Shown here piece by piece: positions 37,301 through 49,401 of a stretch of 64,000 nt of DNA. The stretch spans positions 2,939,001 through 3,003,000 of the forward strand of contig BTPP01000001.1 in assembly GCA_037102815.1 (NCBI GenBank), written 5' to 3'. Both the position numbers and the translations under genes were made by a program. Within the stretch, counting starts at the first letter, position 1. The number at the start of each line of letters is the position of its first letter. The notes under the pieces were generated by a model. The model was not told the DNA's origin. It ran no database searches and saw only the letters and a program-made list of their open reading frames with translations. Source of the DNA: Neurospora intermedia. Taxonomy: Eukaryota; Ascomycota; Sordariomycetes; Sordariales; Sordariaceae.

Positions 37301-39116
37301 GTTTGACGTACGAAGACACGGAGGCGGCATGGGCGTTTGGCTGGGACTGTGGACGTGGTGCTTCACTGGGTCTATTGGCATCGGATTTCTGATTGGAGCA
37401 GCGATCATCAACAATTTTAACCCCTCATGGGGCTTCTACGTCAGCATCATGATGATAGCTGTCGTGCTTCTTCTAAATGTTATATGCCCGGAAGTCCGAC
37501 GCTCTCCTTTCAGACGATCTGTGGCGGAAGTCAAGGACGGTAAACAGGTGTCACGGAGAGTCGCTCGTGGGGAGGTCATGATGCATCGGGTGAAAGATGG
37601 TCCGACCTGGTGGTGGCAGGAAGTCTAGCACGGGATCTTGCTATCACTGGAAATGCTTCGACAACCCGGATTCATGGTTATGGCCGTATATGTGGGGTGG
37701 ATCTACGCGCAGGTGATTCTCGTCATCTGTCTGCTTGGCTCGCTCACGTCCAAGGATTACAGGCTCAGGTCACCTTTGGTTGGCCTTTGTGTTGCGTTTA
37801 TCTCCATTGGCGCACTGGTTTCAATACCTTTCCAGAAGGCGAACATATTCTCTCGCCACAGGAACTATCCTCAGCTATCTAACATGGACACACTTCTCGA
37901 CAAAAAGTTCACCTGGACGTCACATCTTCTTCGCCGCGCCATATTCCTCACCCTTTTGCCTATTCTAGGTATGGCATATACGGTGTCTTCCGCTGGAGGC
38001 CACATACCGGTACCTGTTCCTGTTCTTTTTGCTACTCTGATGGGTACCATATCAGCCCTGGCAGTAGCTGAATGTAACGGACTCATCATGGAGAATTTCG
38101 ACTGTTCTGACCTACTCCCGGGTATGATTGGACGTCCCAGAGGGTATTCGAACAAGCAACCCAAGCGCACGAACTACTCGTCACACCCGCGGATAGCTGC
38201 TGGGTTTGCTGTCTGTCATACCTTTGGTTTCCTTCTTGCGGCAGTAGCGACCACTGTAGCCGGAAGAGCACAGCGAAACCTCGGTCAACGAGAGGCAACT
38301 GGCATCGTAGCTGGCGTGCTGTTTCTGTTGACTGTACTTTTGCTTGCAGTCCTTGTTCGCTTCAAGGATATCGAAATTATCCCAAGCTCCAAGACAGTCG
38401 AGATGGCGAAGTGGCAGAAGATCCGTCGTGAAAGCATTCGCAAGTCTATCATCGAAATTAAAGCTGGGAGACCCCTTCCAGTAACCATGACAGATGAAGA
38501 GATCTGGCGTCCCCGCCTTCCTGGAAATCCATCGAGCCAGTTCCGAAGAGTCAACATTCTGGAGTTGGGCGCTATGACAAGATGGACCGAAATCCGGAAG
38601 AAGAACAAGCTGATTGACGAATCGGCCGCACATTTGAATCGGGTAGCGCTCGACTCTGCACGTATGGCTGTTGAGAATGCCACTGGGATTGGAGCAAGGA
38701 CAACAAACATTATACAAAAAGTCAGTAGTCGCAAGGGAAGGAGAAAGCAGGGTCAATCTCAACGTACGATGTACAAGCACCGAGGTGTGCCACTTCAGCC
38801 GGAAGAAGCAGGTCCAAGTCGTGGTGATACCGCGTCACCAAACAGGTTTGGTCTTTATCGGTTTGATGCCGAACCAGCGAGGGCTGGTAAGCAAACACCT
38901 ACTCTTACAGTGCCTCCAGGATCGGATGGTTTCTCCTTCAAAGCACATTCTGACTTAGACACCGGGAGTGTGCTAGAGCGTCCTGTCCCCGAGGAGGATG
39001 AGGACATGGTTGACTTTGTTACTTCTTCGGAGGAGGATGAGAACGACAGAATTGAGTTGGATGAATTGGGACCCTTGGAGGGCTCCCCAAGCGGACATGC
39101 AAGGAAAGAGGTTTGA
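34318..39116 (+). CDS. 12-TM MFS-type membrane protein with two in-frame TAG codons
   Basis: Large fungal membrane protein, possibly an MFS transporter of the type annotated in fungi as polyamine transport-related; substrate unknown. Exons 34318-34594, 34648-36573 and 36631-39116 (donors GTATGT and GTTAGT) join in frame to 4689 bases. About 850 N-terminal residues are disordered and Ser/Pro-rich. Six hydrophobic segments follow, starting at FVAGVACLSTAFIGMVIGI, then six more, starting at GFMVMAVYVGWIYAQVILVI, then an acidic C-terminal tail. Two TAG stops lie in this otherwise open frame: codon 159 (34845-34847) and codon 1067 (37626-37628). The second sits in the loop between the two six-helix halves. 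The first could be removed by a possible 150-base intron (34787-34936, GTATGA...ATAG), which keeps the frame. I found no credible intron for the second. Read-through, pseudogenisation, strain mutation or sequence error remain open. Confidence 0.7.
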
Positions 39117-39669
39117 ACGTTGTTGGTCCGATGGTCGGGTAGCCCTGTTGCAGAATTCCTTGGTCACCTTCGTATACGAATATCCGAATGATTATTCTTT
39201 GAAAACCCATTATTCCCCGAAAATCGCAATGTTGAGCGAATCTTCTTTTCGGATGATCAAACACTAGAGTTGGGATGGACATCAGATGGTGGCTCCACTT
39301 TTCAGGGGATCATGAGATGGTTTGTTTACTTGTTGCCGTATGAGGTTAGTACCCGGCGTCGGTCCCGAGACTGTGGGGAAGTAGCGGGGTTGGTGAGGAC
39401 CTCATCAACATCCTGTGCTTCCCTCCCTCCGTGATCTGCGTTTGCTATCATTGGCGGTGAGAAGTGATATAACCTGCAAGGCGTGCGAGGATCCCCTGAA
39501 TGATAAGCATTTATAAACACGGAGTCTCATGTCATTTCTCTCCTCGGTGTCACTCTCCATCACGACAACCATCTTGCATAGAAATCACAGGAGATTCCCG
39601 GCGGCAACGTGCTTATCGACTTCCCTCTGTTTACTTGACGAATATAACCTACCAAACCAACTCATCAAG
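39117..39669. other. Intergenic with phosphatase promoter
   Basis: About 550 bases between two same-strand genes. Holds a TATA-like box at 39510-39517 and the CT/CA-rich leader of the phosphatase gene. An in-frame ATG at 39529 lies here. Confidence 0.45.
39510..39517 (+). promoter_or_regulatory. TATA-like box of the phosphatase gene
   Basis: TTTATAAA about 150 bases before the chosen ATG at 39670 and only 12 bases before the alternative ATG at 39529. If it works as a TATA box, transcripts would start beyond 39529, which supports the downstream start. Confidence 0.4.
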
Positions 39670-40581
39670 ATGGCCCTCCCAACCCTCTCCAAAGCCGACC
39701 TCATTGCCCTCTCCGAAACAGATGTAACCCAACCCATTCCCAAAGAATCTATCTTTGCCGCCCTCGCCACCCCACCCTTCCTCTACATCCCCGGCACCTT
39801 TAACACGCGCGACCTCGGCCTCCTCCCCTTATCTCCTAGTTCTTCCAGTGGCAAAGGCCGCAAAGTCGGAATTCGCCCAGGCCTCATCTACCGCTCCGGC
39901 GGCTTCTTTCCCAATGGCGGCTTCAACGACGCCGCCAAGACGCAACTGGCAACCCAGCTCGGCATCAAAAAGATCTTTGACATCCGTTCCGTAAGGGAAC
40001 ACAGTCATGCTCCCGACCCGGAGATTGCGGGGGTAAAAAACTACTGGATCGCCGCGGAAGCTACGGAAAAAGAAGCGACCGTTAACCTGGCCGATTTCCT
40101 TGAGGGCAAAGGAGAAAGGGGGTACGTGAAGATGTATATGGACGTTCTACGGGGGTATGAGGAGGTTATTGGTGCTTTGTTAAGGAGTCTGTTGGATGAT
40201 GCTCCTGAAGATCATCAAAAACCGGAGCCGATATTATTCCACTGCACGGCGGGACGGGATAGGACGGGTGTGGTTGCTGGGTTGCTCCTGAGTTTGGCGG
40301 GGGTGAGTGAGGAGGACGTGGAGATGGATTGGATGTTGAGTCGGATTGGAACGGAGTTGGCGAGGGAGCAACTTTTGGGGTTTGCGATGAAGGGAGCTGG
40401 AGCGAGGAGTGTGGAGAGCCCGGGGTTTGAGAATCTGGTGTCTTTGAAGAGGGAGTGTTGGCGGGCTTTTGTCAGGGAGGTTAAGAGGGTGTATGGTGGA
40501 TGGGAGGGGTATGTGAGGGGGGTGTTGGGGTTGAGTGAGGGGGAGGTGGAAAGGATTGGGAGGGTTTTGAGGGGAGAATAG
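39670..40581 (+). CDS. Tyrosine-protein phosphatase family protein (Y_phosphatase3 type)
   Basis: Predicted protein-tyrosine or phosphoinositide phosphatase. Single exon, 303 aa. The P-loop HCTAGRDRTG places the nucleophile at Cys192 and the phosphate-binding Arg at 198 (C-x5-R). NTRDLG near residue 45, then GLIYRSGGF and KIFDIRSVRE are the expected upstream motifs of the bacterial/fungal family with the HCTAGKDRTG loop. Start chosen at 39670 (ATCAAG then ATGGCC, a good context); an in-frame ATG at 39529 would add 47 basic, Ser/Thr-rich residues resembling a mitochondrial presequence. The coding strand changes from C-rich to strongly G-rich near 40060. No membrane segment; probably cytosolic. 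Confidence 0.88.
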   Translation: MALPTLSKADLIALSETDVTQPIPKESIFAALATPPFLYIPGTFNTRDLGLLPLSPSSSSGKGRKVGIRPGLIYRSGGFFPNGGFNDAAKTQLATQLGIKKIFDIRSVREHSHAPDPEIAGVKNYWIAAEATEKEATVNLADFLEGKGERGYVKMYMDVLRGYEEVIGALLRSLLDDAPEDHQKPEPILFHCTAGRDRTGVVAGLLLSLAGVSEEDVEMDWMLSRIGTELAREQLLGFAMKGAGARSVESPGFENLVSLKRECWRAFVREVKRVYGGWEGYVRGVLGLSEGEVERIGRVLRGE

Positions 40582-42282
40582 TTGAGATGGGAAAGTGGAG
40601 ATGGGAGTCAGGTGTAGGTGAGGTTGAGGTGCAGTTGCAGCTGCAGGTGCAGATGAGGGTTTAAGCTTGCGGTAAGGGGTTGAGCGCCGAAGAACTAGAG
40701 GGTATGGATTTTGAGGGTTGGGTCTTTGATGAGACACTATACGACTCGTCTCGGACGTTACGTGGCCCACGAAAGAGAGTGAAACACTGTAGCATAGAGA
40801 TTAGAGGTAATGTCTAAGGGTAATTGACGGAAGTCAGAGCAGGCGACAAGCGACACTCCCCAATGGTACCCGAAGACCGTGACCTGTCAACGCTAAATCA
40901 ACCCTTTCCATCTGTCATCCCATCTTTCATTCTTTCATCTCACATACCATTTGTATATCTTCACTACCACAAAGCTGACAGTTCATCGTCACCTCACCAC
41001 CATTTCACCTGAACCTCATCTCGTCCTTCAGTGACATCACCCTCGAATTGAGCCGCCCAAACAGGTTTGACTTTCCAAGTAAACCACCGCTATTGGCCAC
41101 AGCGCTTATAACGTCAACCACCCCTGTTGGACCCTGAATTCCCTGAAAGAGAGGGCCTGGCTTCGCTTGGTTATAGGGCAGCCAATAACCATGTCGGGCG
41201 ACTTAGGCGAACTCAGGCGGGATGACGCCACTGACGTTAGCGTGCAACGTGGGAAGGAAGCGTGTAAGAGGTACCTTATGGGACGGAATGTTGGAAACTT
41301 GGGGGACCCTTGACCACATTTTCAACGTCTTTATGCCGATCTGCCTTTGAAGTGGAACATACCTACGGAACTCGTCAAAGGCGATGTGATGATGAATGTG
41401 GGACTGCCCGACAATGCTTCTGCATGGCATGTCAAACGGCAGGTGCAAGTGCAGGTCTAAGGGTCCTGCAGGGCAGTGACGAACGTCACAGGGTCCATCC
41501 ACACTGCACCATCCCTTTTCGACGACACTGATAGGATGTGAGGCCCGAAAAACCAAGTCAACTATGGCATCTTCCAAGTCCGATGATACGGGGGGAGGAA
41601 GGATCACACCAGCTTCTTTATCGCCCTTGATGTCATTCTCATGGCATGTTGCCGAAGCCAAGGGGAAACCAGTGCGTGGCTAGGTAGGCCAAGGACCGTC
41701 AGGTTACTCAGATGTGGCTGTGTCAGTGTGATTGGGTTGGGAAGAGAGGAATCGCTTGGCTAGTTAGGTATTAGACGTTGGATATAACTTCGTGTAGTGT
41801 GGTATTTGTTGATGTTAGTCGTACTGTCTGGCGTCGTCATTTGGTAGCGTGTGGCTACGTAGGTGGAAGTTGAAGAAGAAGGTTGTGTAACATCGGGACG
41901 ACAATCAACGAAAATGAGTGAAGCGGGATGGAGCTTGACGGGATCTTCGAGAAACCTCATGACCATGACCATGACCACCACCCACTACAGACTGCAAAGA
42001 AGGGGATGACGTCCGATTTGACTACCAAAACCAAGAAAATAACGAGCTTTGGAACAAATCATCGGGTATATATAACTCGGCCTTGCTTTACCTTCTTCCA
42101 AATTTGGTTCCATCTCATCAGCATCAACATCATCAAACCAAGCTACATTCACAAACATAAAGACTTCCAAAACCAACAGTTCAAGAGTCAATACTTGCCC
42201 CTTACTTCCACACACAATCAACCCAAACACAAACCACATAACCTCAACCTCAGCCCCAAAACCAATAAAGAAAAAAAACAAA
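40582..42282. other. Intergenic with promoter and leader of the small basic protein gene
   Basis: About 1.7 kb. Contains a G/T/A repeat-like stretch at 40610-40660 (GGTGAGGTTGAGGTGCAG), a TAGGTAGG motif near 41681, a TATA box at 42067 and a CA-rich leader of about 150 bases before 42283. No ORF with family features. Confidence 0.5.
42067..42075 (+). promoter_or_regulatory. TATA box
   Basis: TATATATAA, a near-perfect TATA box 207 bases upstream of the ATG at 42283 and followed by a purine-poor, CA-rich leader. The clearest core promoter in the window, suggesting a regulated or highly expressed gene. Confidence 0.6.
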
Positions 42283-42669
42283 ATGTTCGGCCGCCGTCGT
42301 GCCCACGCCCCCATGACCAGCACCAGCACCAGGACCACCCGTCCCATGGGTTCCGGCCTTTTCGGTCGCCGTCGCGCTCACCACACCACCACACCCATGA
42401 CAACAACCACCCACACCACCCACCACACCACCCGCCGCCGCGGTTACGGCCGCAAGAGGCACCACGGGGTTACCCCCGCTGCTGCTACCACCATGGGCAC
42501 CACAGCCGCCGTTCATCACCATCAAAAGCGCAAGACGAGTCTCGGTGATAAAATCAGCGGGGCGCTGATGAAGATCAAAGGGAGCATTACAGGACGGCCG
42601 GGACAGAAGGCTGCGGGGACGAGGAGGATGCGGGGGACGGATGGACGGGGGAGGAGGAGACATTATTAA
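42283..42669 (+). CDS. Small basic His/Thr-rich fungal protein (128 aa)
   Basis: Single exon, 128 aa, very basic. The N-terminal half is two imperfect copies of a unit starting FGRRRAH, each followed by a Thr/His-rich run. The C-terminal half is a more ordered basic segment, SLGDKISGALMKIKGSITGR then PGQKAAGTRRMRGTDGRGRR, which looks like a conserved fungal motif I have seen in small uncharacterised proteins. No signal peptide or membrane helix. A strong TATA box and a long CA-rich leader suggest high or regulated expression. Function unknown; nucleic-acid binding is plausible from charge alone. Confidence 0.75.
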   Translation: MFGRRRAHAPMTSTSTRTTRPMGSGLFGRRRAHHTTTPMTTTTHTTHHTTRRRGYGRKRHHGVTPAAATTMGTTAAVHHHQKRKTSLGDKISGALMKIKGSITGRPGQKAAGTRRMRGTDGRGRRRHY

Positions 42670-43425
42670 GGGGAAAACGGGGTTGAGTATTAACGGTTGA
42701 GCAGGTAAAGGGGAGTTGTAAGATTTTTGTGCCGTTGGCTACGTAATGTTTTTTTCTATTTTGTTCTGATGATGGATATGTACTCGTATGTGGAGGCAGA
42801 AGCAGAGAGAGATACCCTTGAATGCACAGATGAAACTTCTTACAACATATCAAGGAGTGGGATGAGTTGCCTGACTATAGACACATGCACATGAGCTATA
42901 TACATCGACTACACAAGACACTGCACACATCCATTAACATCACTGCACTAATCGTGTCTGGGCCATCAAGATGGTATGCTTATTAAGTATTAGAGTGGAG
43001 AGAACTGATGCTACGTTCAAGTGACCAGACTAAGATATAGTAAAGTAAGGCTGCGGGTATGTACATCAGCCAGAGAAACCGAAAAAGACTTTGCACCAAC
43101 GATGTAGACTATGTAGATCATAGTGCAGTCTATGTGCTTTTTGAAACGACGACGCCAATGTCCCAATTCTTTGCTTCCAAGCCTAGGTACTCTGACGCAC
43201 TGGGAAGCCAGCCAAAGGCCATTAAAACATTTGTAAGTTAAAGGAAAGACGAACACAACCGCCATGATTGGTTGTGGTCGCGGGAGAAAGAAAAATTCTA
43301 GAACTGCAAAACCGAAGATAGGATGACCGAGCTGGATCATGGGTATCATACAACATCCAAACAAAAGACGTAAAATCATGGCAAAGGTCGTAATCATCAT
43401 GACCATAACCCTAAGCCTCTTCGTC
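42670..43425. other. Convergent intergenic region
   Basis: About 755 bases between convergent genes. AT-rich, with a T-run near 42750. No gene seen. Confidence 0.45.
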
Positions 43426-45536
43426 TCAAAAGACCTCTTGAGAATCGAGAGGTCTATAACCATGCTTAATGACAGGAGAACCCATCTGGAGCTCATCGGT
43501 CTCCATATGTCGAAGATAAGGGTTCAAGGTAAGCTGCGAGTCTGTCCGCGAACGAGTGATGCCGACAGGTTTGACGATCGCTTTGCGCACCGGCGCGGTG
43601 TACATCGGCCGAGGTCGACTAGGTCTGAGTAAGGGTACCGTTCCCTCATCATCCTCTGTACTCTCCCCAGATCGGTTGCTGGCGGAGCGACTGGTGCAAG
43701 ATGGATGAAGGTACCTGTTTTGGCGATCGAAGTCGTAGTCCGGCAAGAGAAGCGTACTACGAGCAAGCTCATCCAGCTCATCTTGCTCAGCCGCACGCCC
43801 CAATGGCACATCCGGGTATTGCGTGCGGAATTCGATGGTCATGAGCTCCAAGTCACGCTTAGCGGGAGAAGGATGTTTCTTTCTCTCGACATCGTCCACA
43901 ACTGGGACGTATGAGAAGATACTGGCAAGTCCAGGAGACAAAGCCAAGGGATGCTTCTTGGACTGCTCACTGTCAAGGCCCAGGCCCATTGGAGAACTAA
44001 CACCCAAATCAATGCTCCGGCTTCGCAGACCGCCACGAGATTTCTTGGTAGGACTCTCGCAGGGCGACGAAGTACGCTTGTAGCCCCTTCGAGGTGTCGA
44101 CGAGGCAATGGGAGTAGACGGCAGTATCGAATCCAGGCTGCTCTCCATCACTCTTTCCGATTCGAATGGATTTTGGGATGAAAGAGGCGGCAACACAGAG
44201 TCGTCCACGGAGCCTCCCCGAAGACGGGTTTCGAACTCGGTGAGAGGTCGTCGGAGTGAACTTGGTGACGCAAATGGATCATCCAGCGACCTACGAGCGC
44301 GTAAGAACTTGCCTTCCATGAAAACGGGCTTGCGGTGAACTTTTCCGCCAAAGATCTTCTGAACCTTGTCTTTGTTCAAGTTCACACCCTCATTAAGGCG
44401 TAGTTCGATCGACTTAAGACCTGACCTCTTCCCTGCAACGCCACCTGGTGCCACAACTTCTGTTTCATCCTCCTCTTCCACGATGTTTTGTACTTTGGAG
44501 TCCTTAGACTGATTCTTGGGGAAAAGCCGCCGTTCGGAAAGCGCGTGAGAAACCTTTTTGAAAAGGCCGTTCTGTTTGACGAGGCGAGACACTTTTGAAG
44601 ACGTGCTGCTGGAGGGAATGGCGGCTGTAGGTTGTGCAGGTTGTGGCTCTGACTTGAGTGCCTGGGTAGCGGCTAACATCTTTTCGATCTTCTCGGCAAT
44701 ATCTGAAGCGTCAAGACCAACTGGCTTGCTGGAGGTCGCTGGGGCAGCATTGGGCTGTTCGTGAAGATTTGTCAACGGCATTGTCGCCGATGCAGGCAGC
44801 TTGGTCATCCTACTGTTGGGCGGGTGCATTGCCAGGGGATTCAGAGCGCCGGTGCTCGACTTTGGGAGCCCCTTGACGTAGTCACAGCGGGGAGGAGCTA
44901 GAGGAGATGGTCGCTGGCGAGTGGATCGGCGTCTCGACGACCTTCTGGGTAGGCTGGGCGAGGGTCGCACGACAGGAACCGGTCGCTGGCGAATCTTTCG
45001 ATTAGCGGCGGGCACCTCCTCCTCTCCAGCCTCCAGGACAGCATCACCGACTATGCCGGTGTTGTGGATGGGATGCGGATACACACGAGTAATGGTGCAT
45101 GCCGTCTCGTCCGGGGCAACGTAAGGGGCCTGGTCAATCGGCGACTCCACGGCGGAGGTCATGGTTGTATCTTGAAGAAGCGCGCTGGCCATTTCGTCAA
45201 TGCTAGTGCGATTGCGATTGTTGGAAGTGCCTTGACTGGTCCCTTGAGACTGTGTTTCCAGAAGATGGATGGTGGGATCTTCTTGGTGGGAGGGGTCATT
45301 GAATGCTGCAAGCGTGGTCAGAACAAGGCCTTTGGGCAGCCCGGCAGTGAAAGCGCAAGATACGTGGGCTGCTGGTCGGGTTTGTTTTATATTGTTTGCT
45401 GTCTCAGTGGAAGAAAGAACTTGGACGTACCGGTACTCATGGATCTGCCCCGCGAAGGCATTGTGGTGTCAGGACGGCGCTGCATGAAAGAAAGAAGAGA
45501 TTTTTTCTTGGAGTATGTTACCGTGGTAGAAGTCAT
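43426..45536 (-). CDS. Hypothetical protein, 661 aa, largely disordered
   Basis: Two exons: 45431-45536 and 43426-45305, donor GTACGT, acceptor TTGCAG, with a CTGAC branch 10 bases before it; total 1986 bases, 661 aa. The first exon begins MTSTTVTYSKKKSLLSFMQR. Without it the large exon would start at an internal Met (45192), but the frame stays open upstream to the acceptor, so the two-exon model is preferred. The protein is rich in Ser, Pro, Arg and Lys, with a basic patch (RRSSRRRSTRQRPS) and many possible phosphorylation sites, and no membrane segment. A middle block GLKSIELRLNEGVNLNKDKV then QKIFGGKVHRKPVFMEGKFL looks conserved. I do not recognise the family; nuclear or cytoskeletal roles are equally possible. 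Confidence 0.72.
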
Positions 45537-48173
45537 TCTCGTTGCTGACTAGACCACCAGATTGTGTTTGCTTCAAAGTTTTTTTTTAGGGTCTGGAAAT
45601 TGGATGAGCGAAAACTTGGTTTGGGGTGAAGGAGTGGCTGGGCCCAAGATGGGCACCGAAATGGATCAGGTTTGGGTCGAAGCAACGGCACACTGTTGTT
45701 GTCCGGGCGATTTCAAATCACTTGGACGGCTAATTCAACTGCAACAAGGTCAGTGTCGCCGATTCAATGCTGGCGTTAAGGCGGCGATGGCTGCGGCGGA
45801 AATCAGAGGGGCTTACAAAATCAGGTCTGTTGCCTGGGGCATGTCGCTCTCCCTGCCTGTTCTAGACCAGGTGACGAGCAATTGCATGAAGGATGACTGC
45901 CAATGCGCGCCAGGTTGAGGTTGGAGATGCCTCAAGGGGTCAATGGGAAATGAGCAAGTGACTGGTGCTGGTGAAGGTTCGTGGGTTGTGATGGGAAAGG
46001 TTGGAAGGAGGGGAGCGGGAAGGGAACCTGGGAAGCAAGTGCTGCCTGCAGAACGAAATTAGTCACGATGTTTTGAAATTTCAGCCAAGAAACACTCGAG
46101 TTCGGCGCCGTACATCATCGGACCAAACGGCGATTGCTGGACTCTAGGGGAAGGTGGTAGGCTCGGGGCATGTTTCGAGCCGTACGTGTTCAGATGAAAG
46201 AGTGTTCGGGTCCGAAATGATCAACTGCATCTTAGGTTGAGTCCTGGCAAATGGGAAAACGTGGGCTGTAACGATGGGAGGTAAGTGCATCTCCTTCAAT
46301 CGGTTGTCACGGCAGGCGTACTTGCAACTTGCACTTGCGTTCCTTCCTCCTTGATGCCGACTCGTGATGAGAGCAAGTGGAATCTTGGGATTCTCCGAGC
46401 TACTACTAGAGGTAGGTATGCATGGAGCTTTTTGGTACGAGGCTTTTGTTTCTTGGACGGAACCTTGATGGCCAAGTGTGAGCCGAGACTGTACAAAGTA
46501 CACATCTTATCTGATCAAGAGTTAATTAAGTGGAACTCATCGCCAATCCGATGACAGACACTCACTCGAGGATGAACACAAACCGGCCGAGACAGGACGA
46601 GAAAGATCAGACGTCGAACATTCAGTTGAGATAGATCTGATGGGCGGTTGGCTAGCGAAAGCAGGAATGGCCATCGACCAGTATAGAGTGTCGTCACGGA
46701 CATAGTCCCTACCTATATAACTAGGCGATGTTACCAAGCGTGCTCGAGAAAAGTTGCACTTATGGCAAGCTAAAACATCAGAAGTAGATGCAAACAACCG
46801 TACATCAAATGACAGGTTTGTCTCCAAATCCAAAAGGTTGAGACTGGTGAGCAATGAATATTGTCATGCAAAAAACAAACCTGATCGATCAAGATGACAG
46901 GATGAGAACAATCGCGAATTCTTCCCCAGCGTTTCATGTGGTCCCCGTGAGCTGAATTTGCCTGTTCCCCATAGTATATCTGTAGATGGTTTGAAGCATG
47001 CCGTTGTGTTCAAATGTAATGACTCAAGACCTTGCATTCAGGACGAATCTGAACCACCTACTACCCGGATTATCGAGCAGTGAAGGAAGCGAAGTCACTC
47101 GTGAACATCTGCTCGGAAATTCAGTATTTCTCGAACGACTCCAGATAATACTCATTGGAGCCCCCAGATCCATCGGAATCCTTCAAGCGTAAGACCTTCG
47201 TGTCTTCAGAGGCTGACTTTGTCATGGTCAACTAATGTTGTCTTCAAACTATCACGTAGCTCTTGGCAGGTGTGTCTTTGCGGAGTTGCAATTCGTTTGT
47301 CGTTGAAAGAGATGGAGTGATTACGTCAGCAGAGTAGCCCCTTGCACGTGCTTAGGTCGCTTGCGCCGTTCCGAATGTCAGCACTGCAAGGTCAGCAGGA
47401 TCCGCGAAAAATCGAACGGGCGACAAGAACTTGAAGTCGAAGTTTGGGAGGAGTGGACGTGTGAGGAGGTGGTGAGGCAGACGCACGGACTGGCATCCAC
47501 TCTTTTTGAAATCCTCCGGATGTGATTGGCGAATGGCCGCTGGATTTGGAAAGAGGCAAGCACTTCTCCGAATGCCGAAGCGGGAAAAGCAAAGTCCAAG
47601 GTGAGAGACAAAGCGCCTTCATCCACACTGCAGTGCCTGGAATTGCGGAAACAGAGCTGAGGTTATAGGTATCCGGATATCCCAAGCACCCGACTCTACT
47701 TCACCCACACACCCGCTTCACCTTCGAGAGGGGACACGCCTCCGTGATAATCTCCAGATTGACCCTAAACAGGCGGGAACTGCAACTCCATCGCTGTCGC
47801 TGTATTCCCGGTTTCGAAAATATCCACTTCGAACCTCGGGTCGGCAAACAAGAAGACAAGGTTACAGCAGTCCAGACGCTGAGCAAGTTCCGCCAGCCAG
47901 CGGCACTACGTACCTATCTTTCCCCGGCCTGTCCGCCCGCCACTGCACGTTCTAAGAGTGTCAACGCTACCGCCGCGTACGAATACCCTCTTTTCATTGG
48001 CCAGGTTGGGCTACAGTTGATTTATCATAAGCAACGTATTTATAACGGTCACCATTACCTACCTACACCAACAATAACATCCTTTATCCTCTCCCGCGAG
48101 GCACTTTCGAGAGCACCAGCGAGAACAATAGTCGGGCTCAACTTCTGCCTCGAATCCACTGTCAGACGACACC
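45537..48173. other. Divergent intergenic region
   Basis: About 2.6 kb between the 661-aa gene and ALA dehydratase, head to head. Holds both promoters. A plus-strand ORF at 47744-48241 overlaps the ALA dehydratase leader and start in another frame and lacks family features. TAGGTAGG near 46409, CCTACCTAC near 48057 and a TATA-like box at 48037. No tRNA or repeat recognised. Confidence 0.5.
48037..48045 (+). promoter_or_regulatory. TATA-like box of the ALA dehydratase gene
   Basis: TATTTATAA 129 bases upstream of the ATG at 48174, with a normal fungal spacing. No other element recognised. Confidence 0.45.
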
Positions 48174-49401
<1,228 letters not shown>

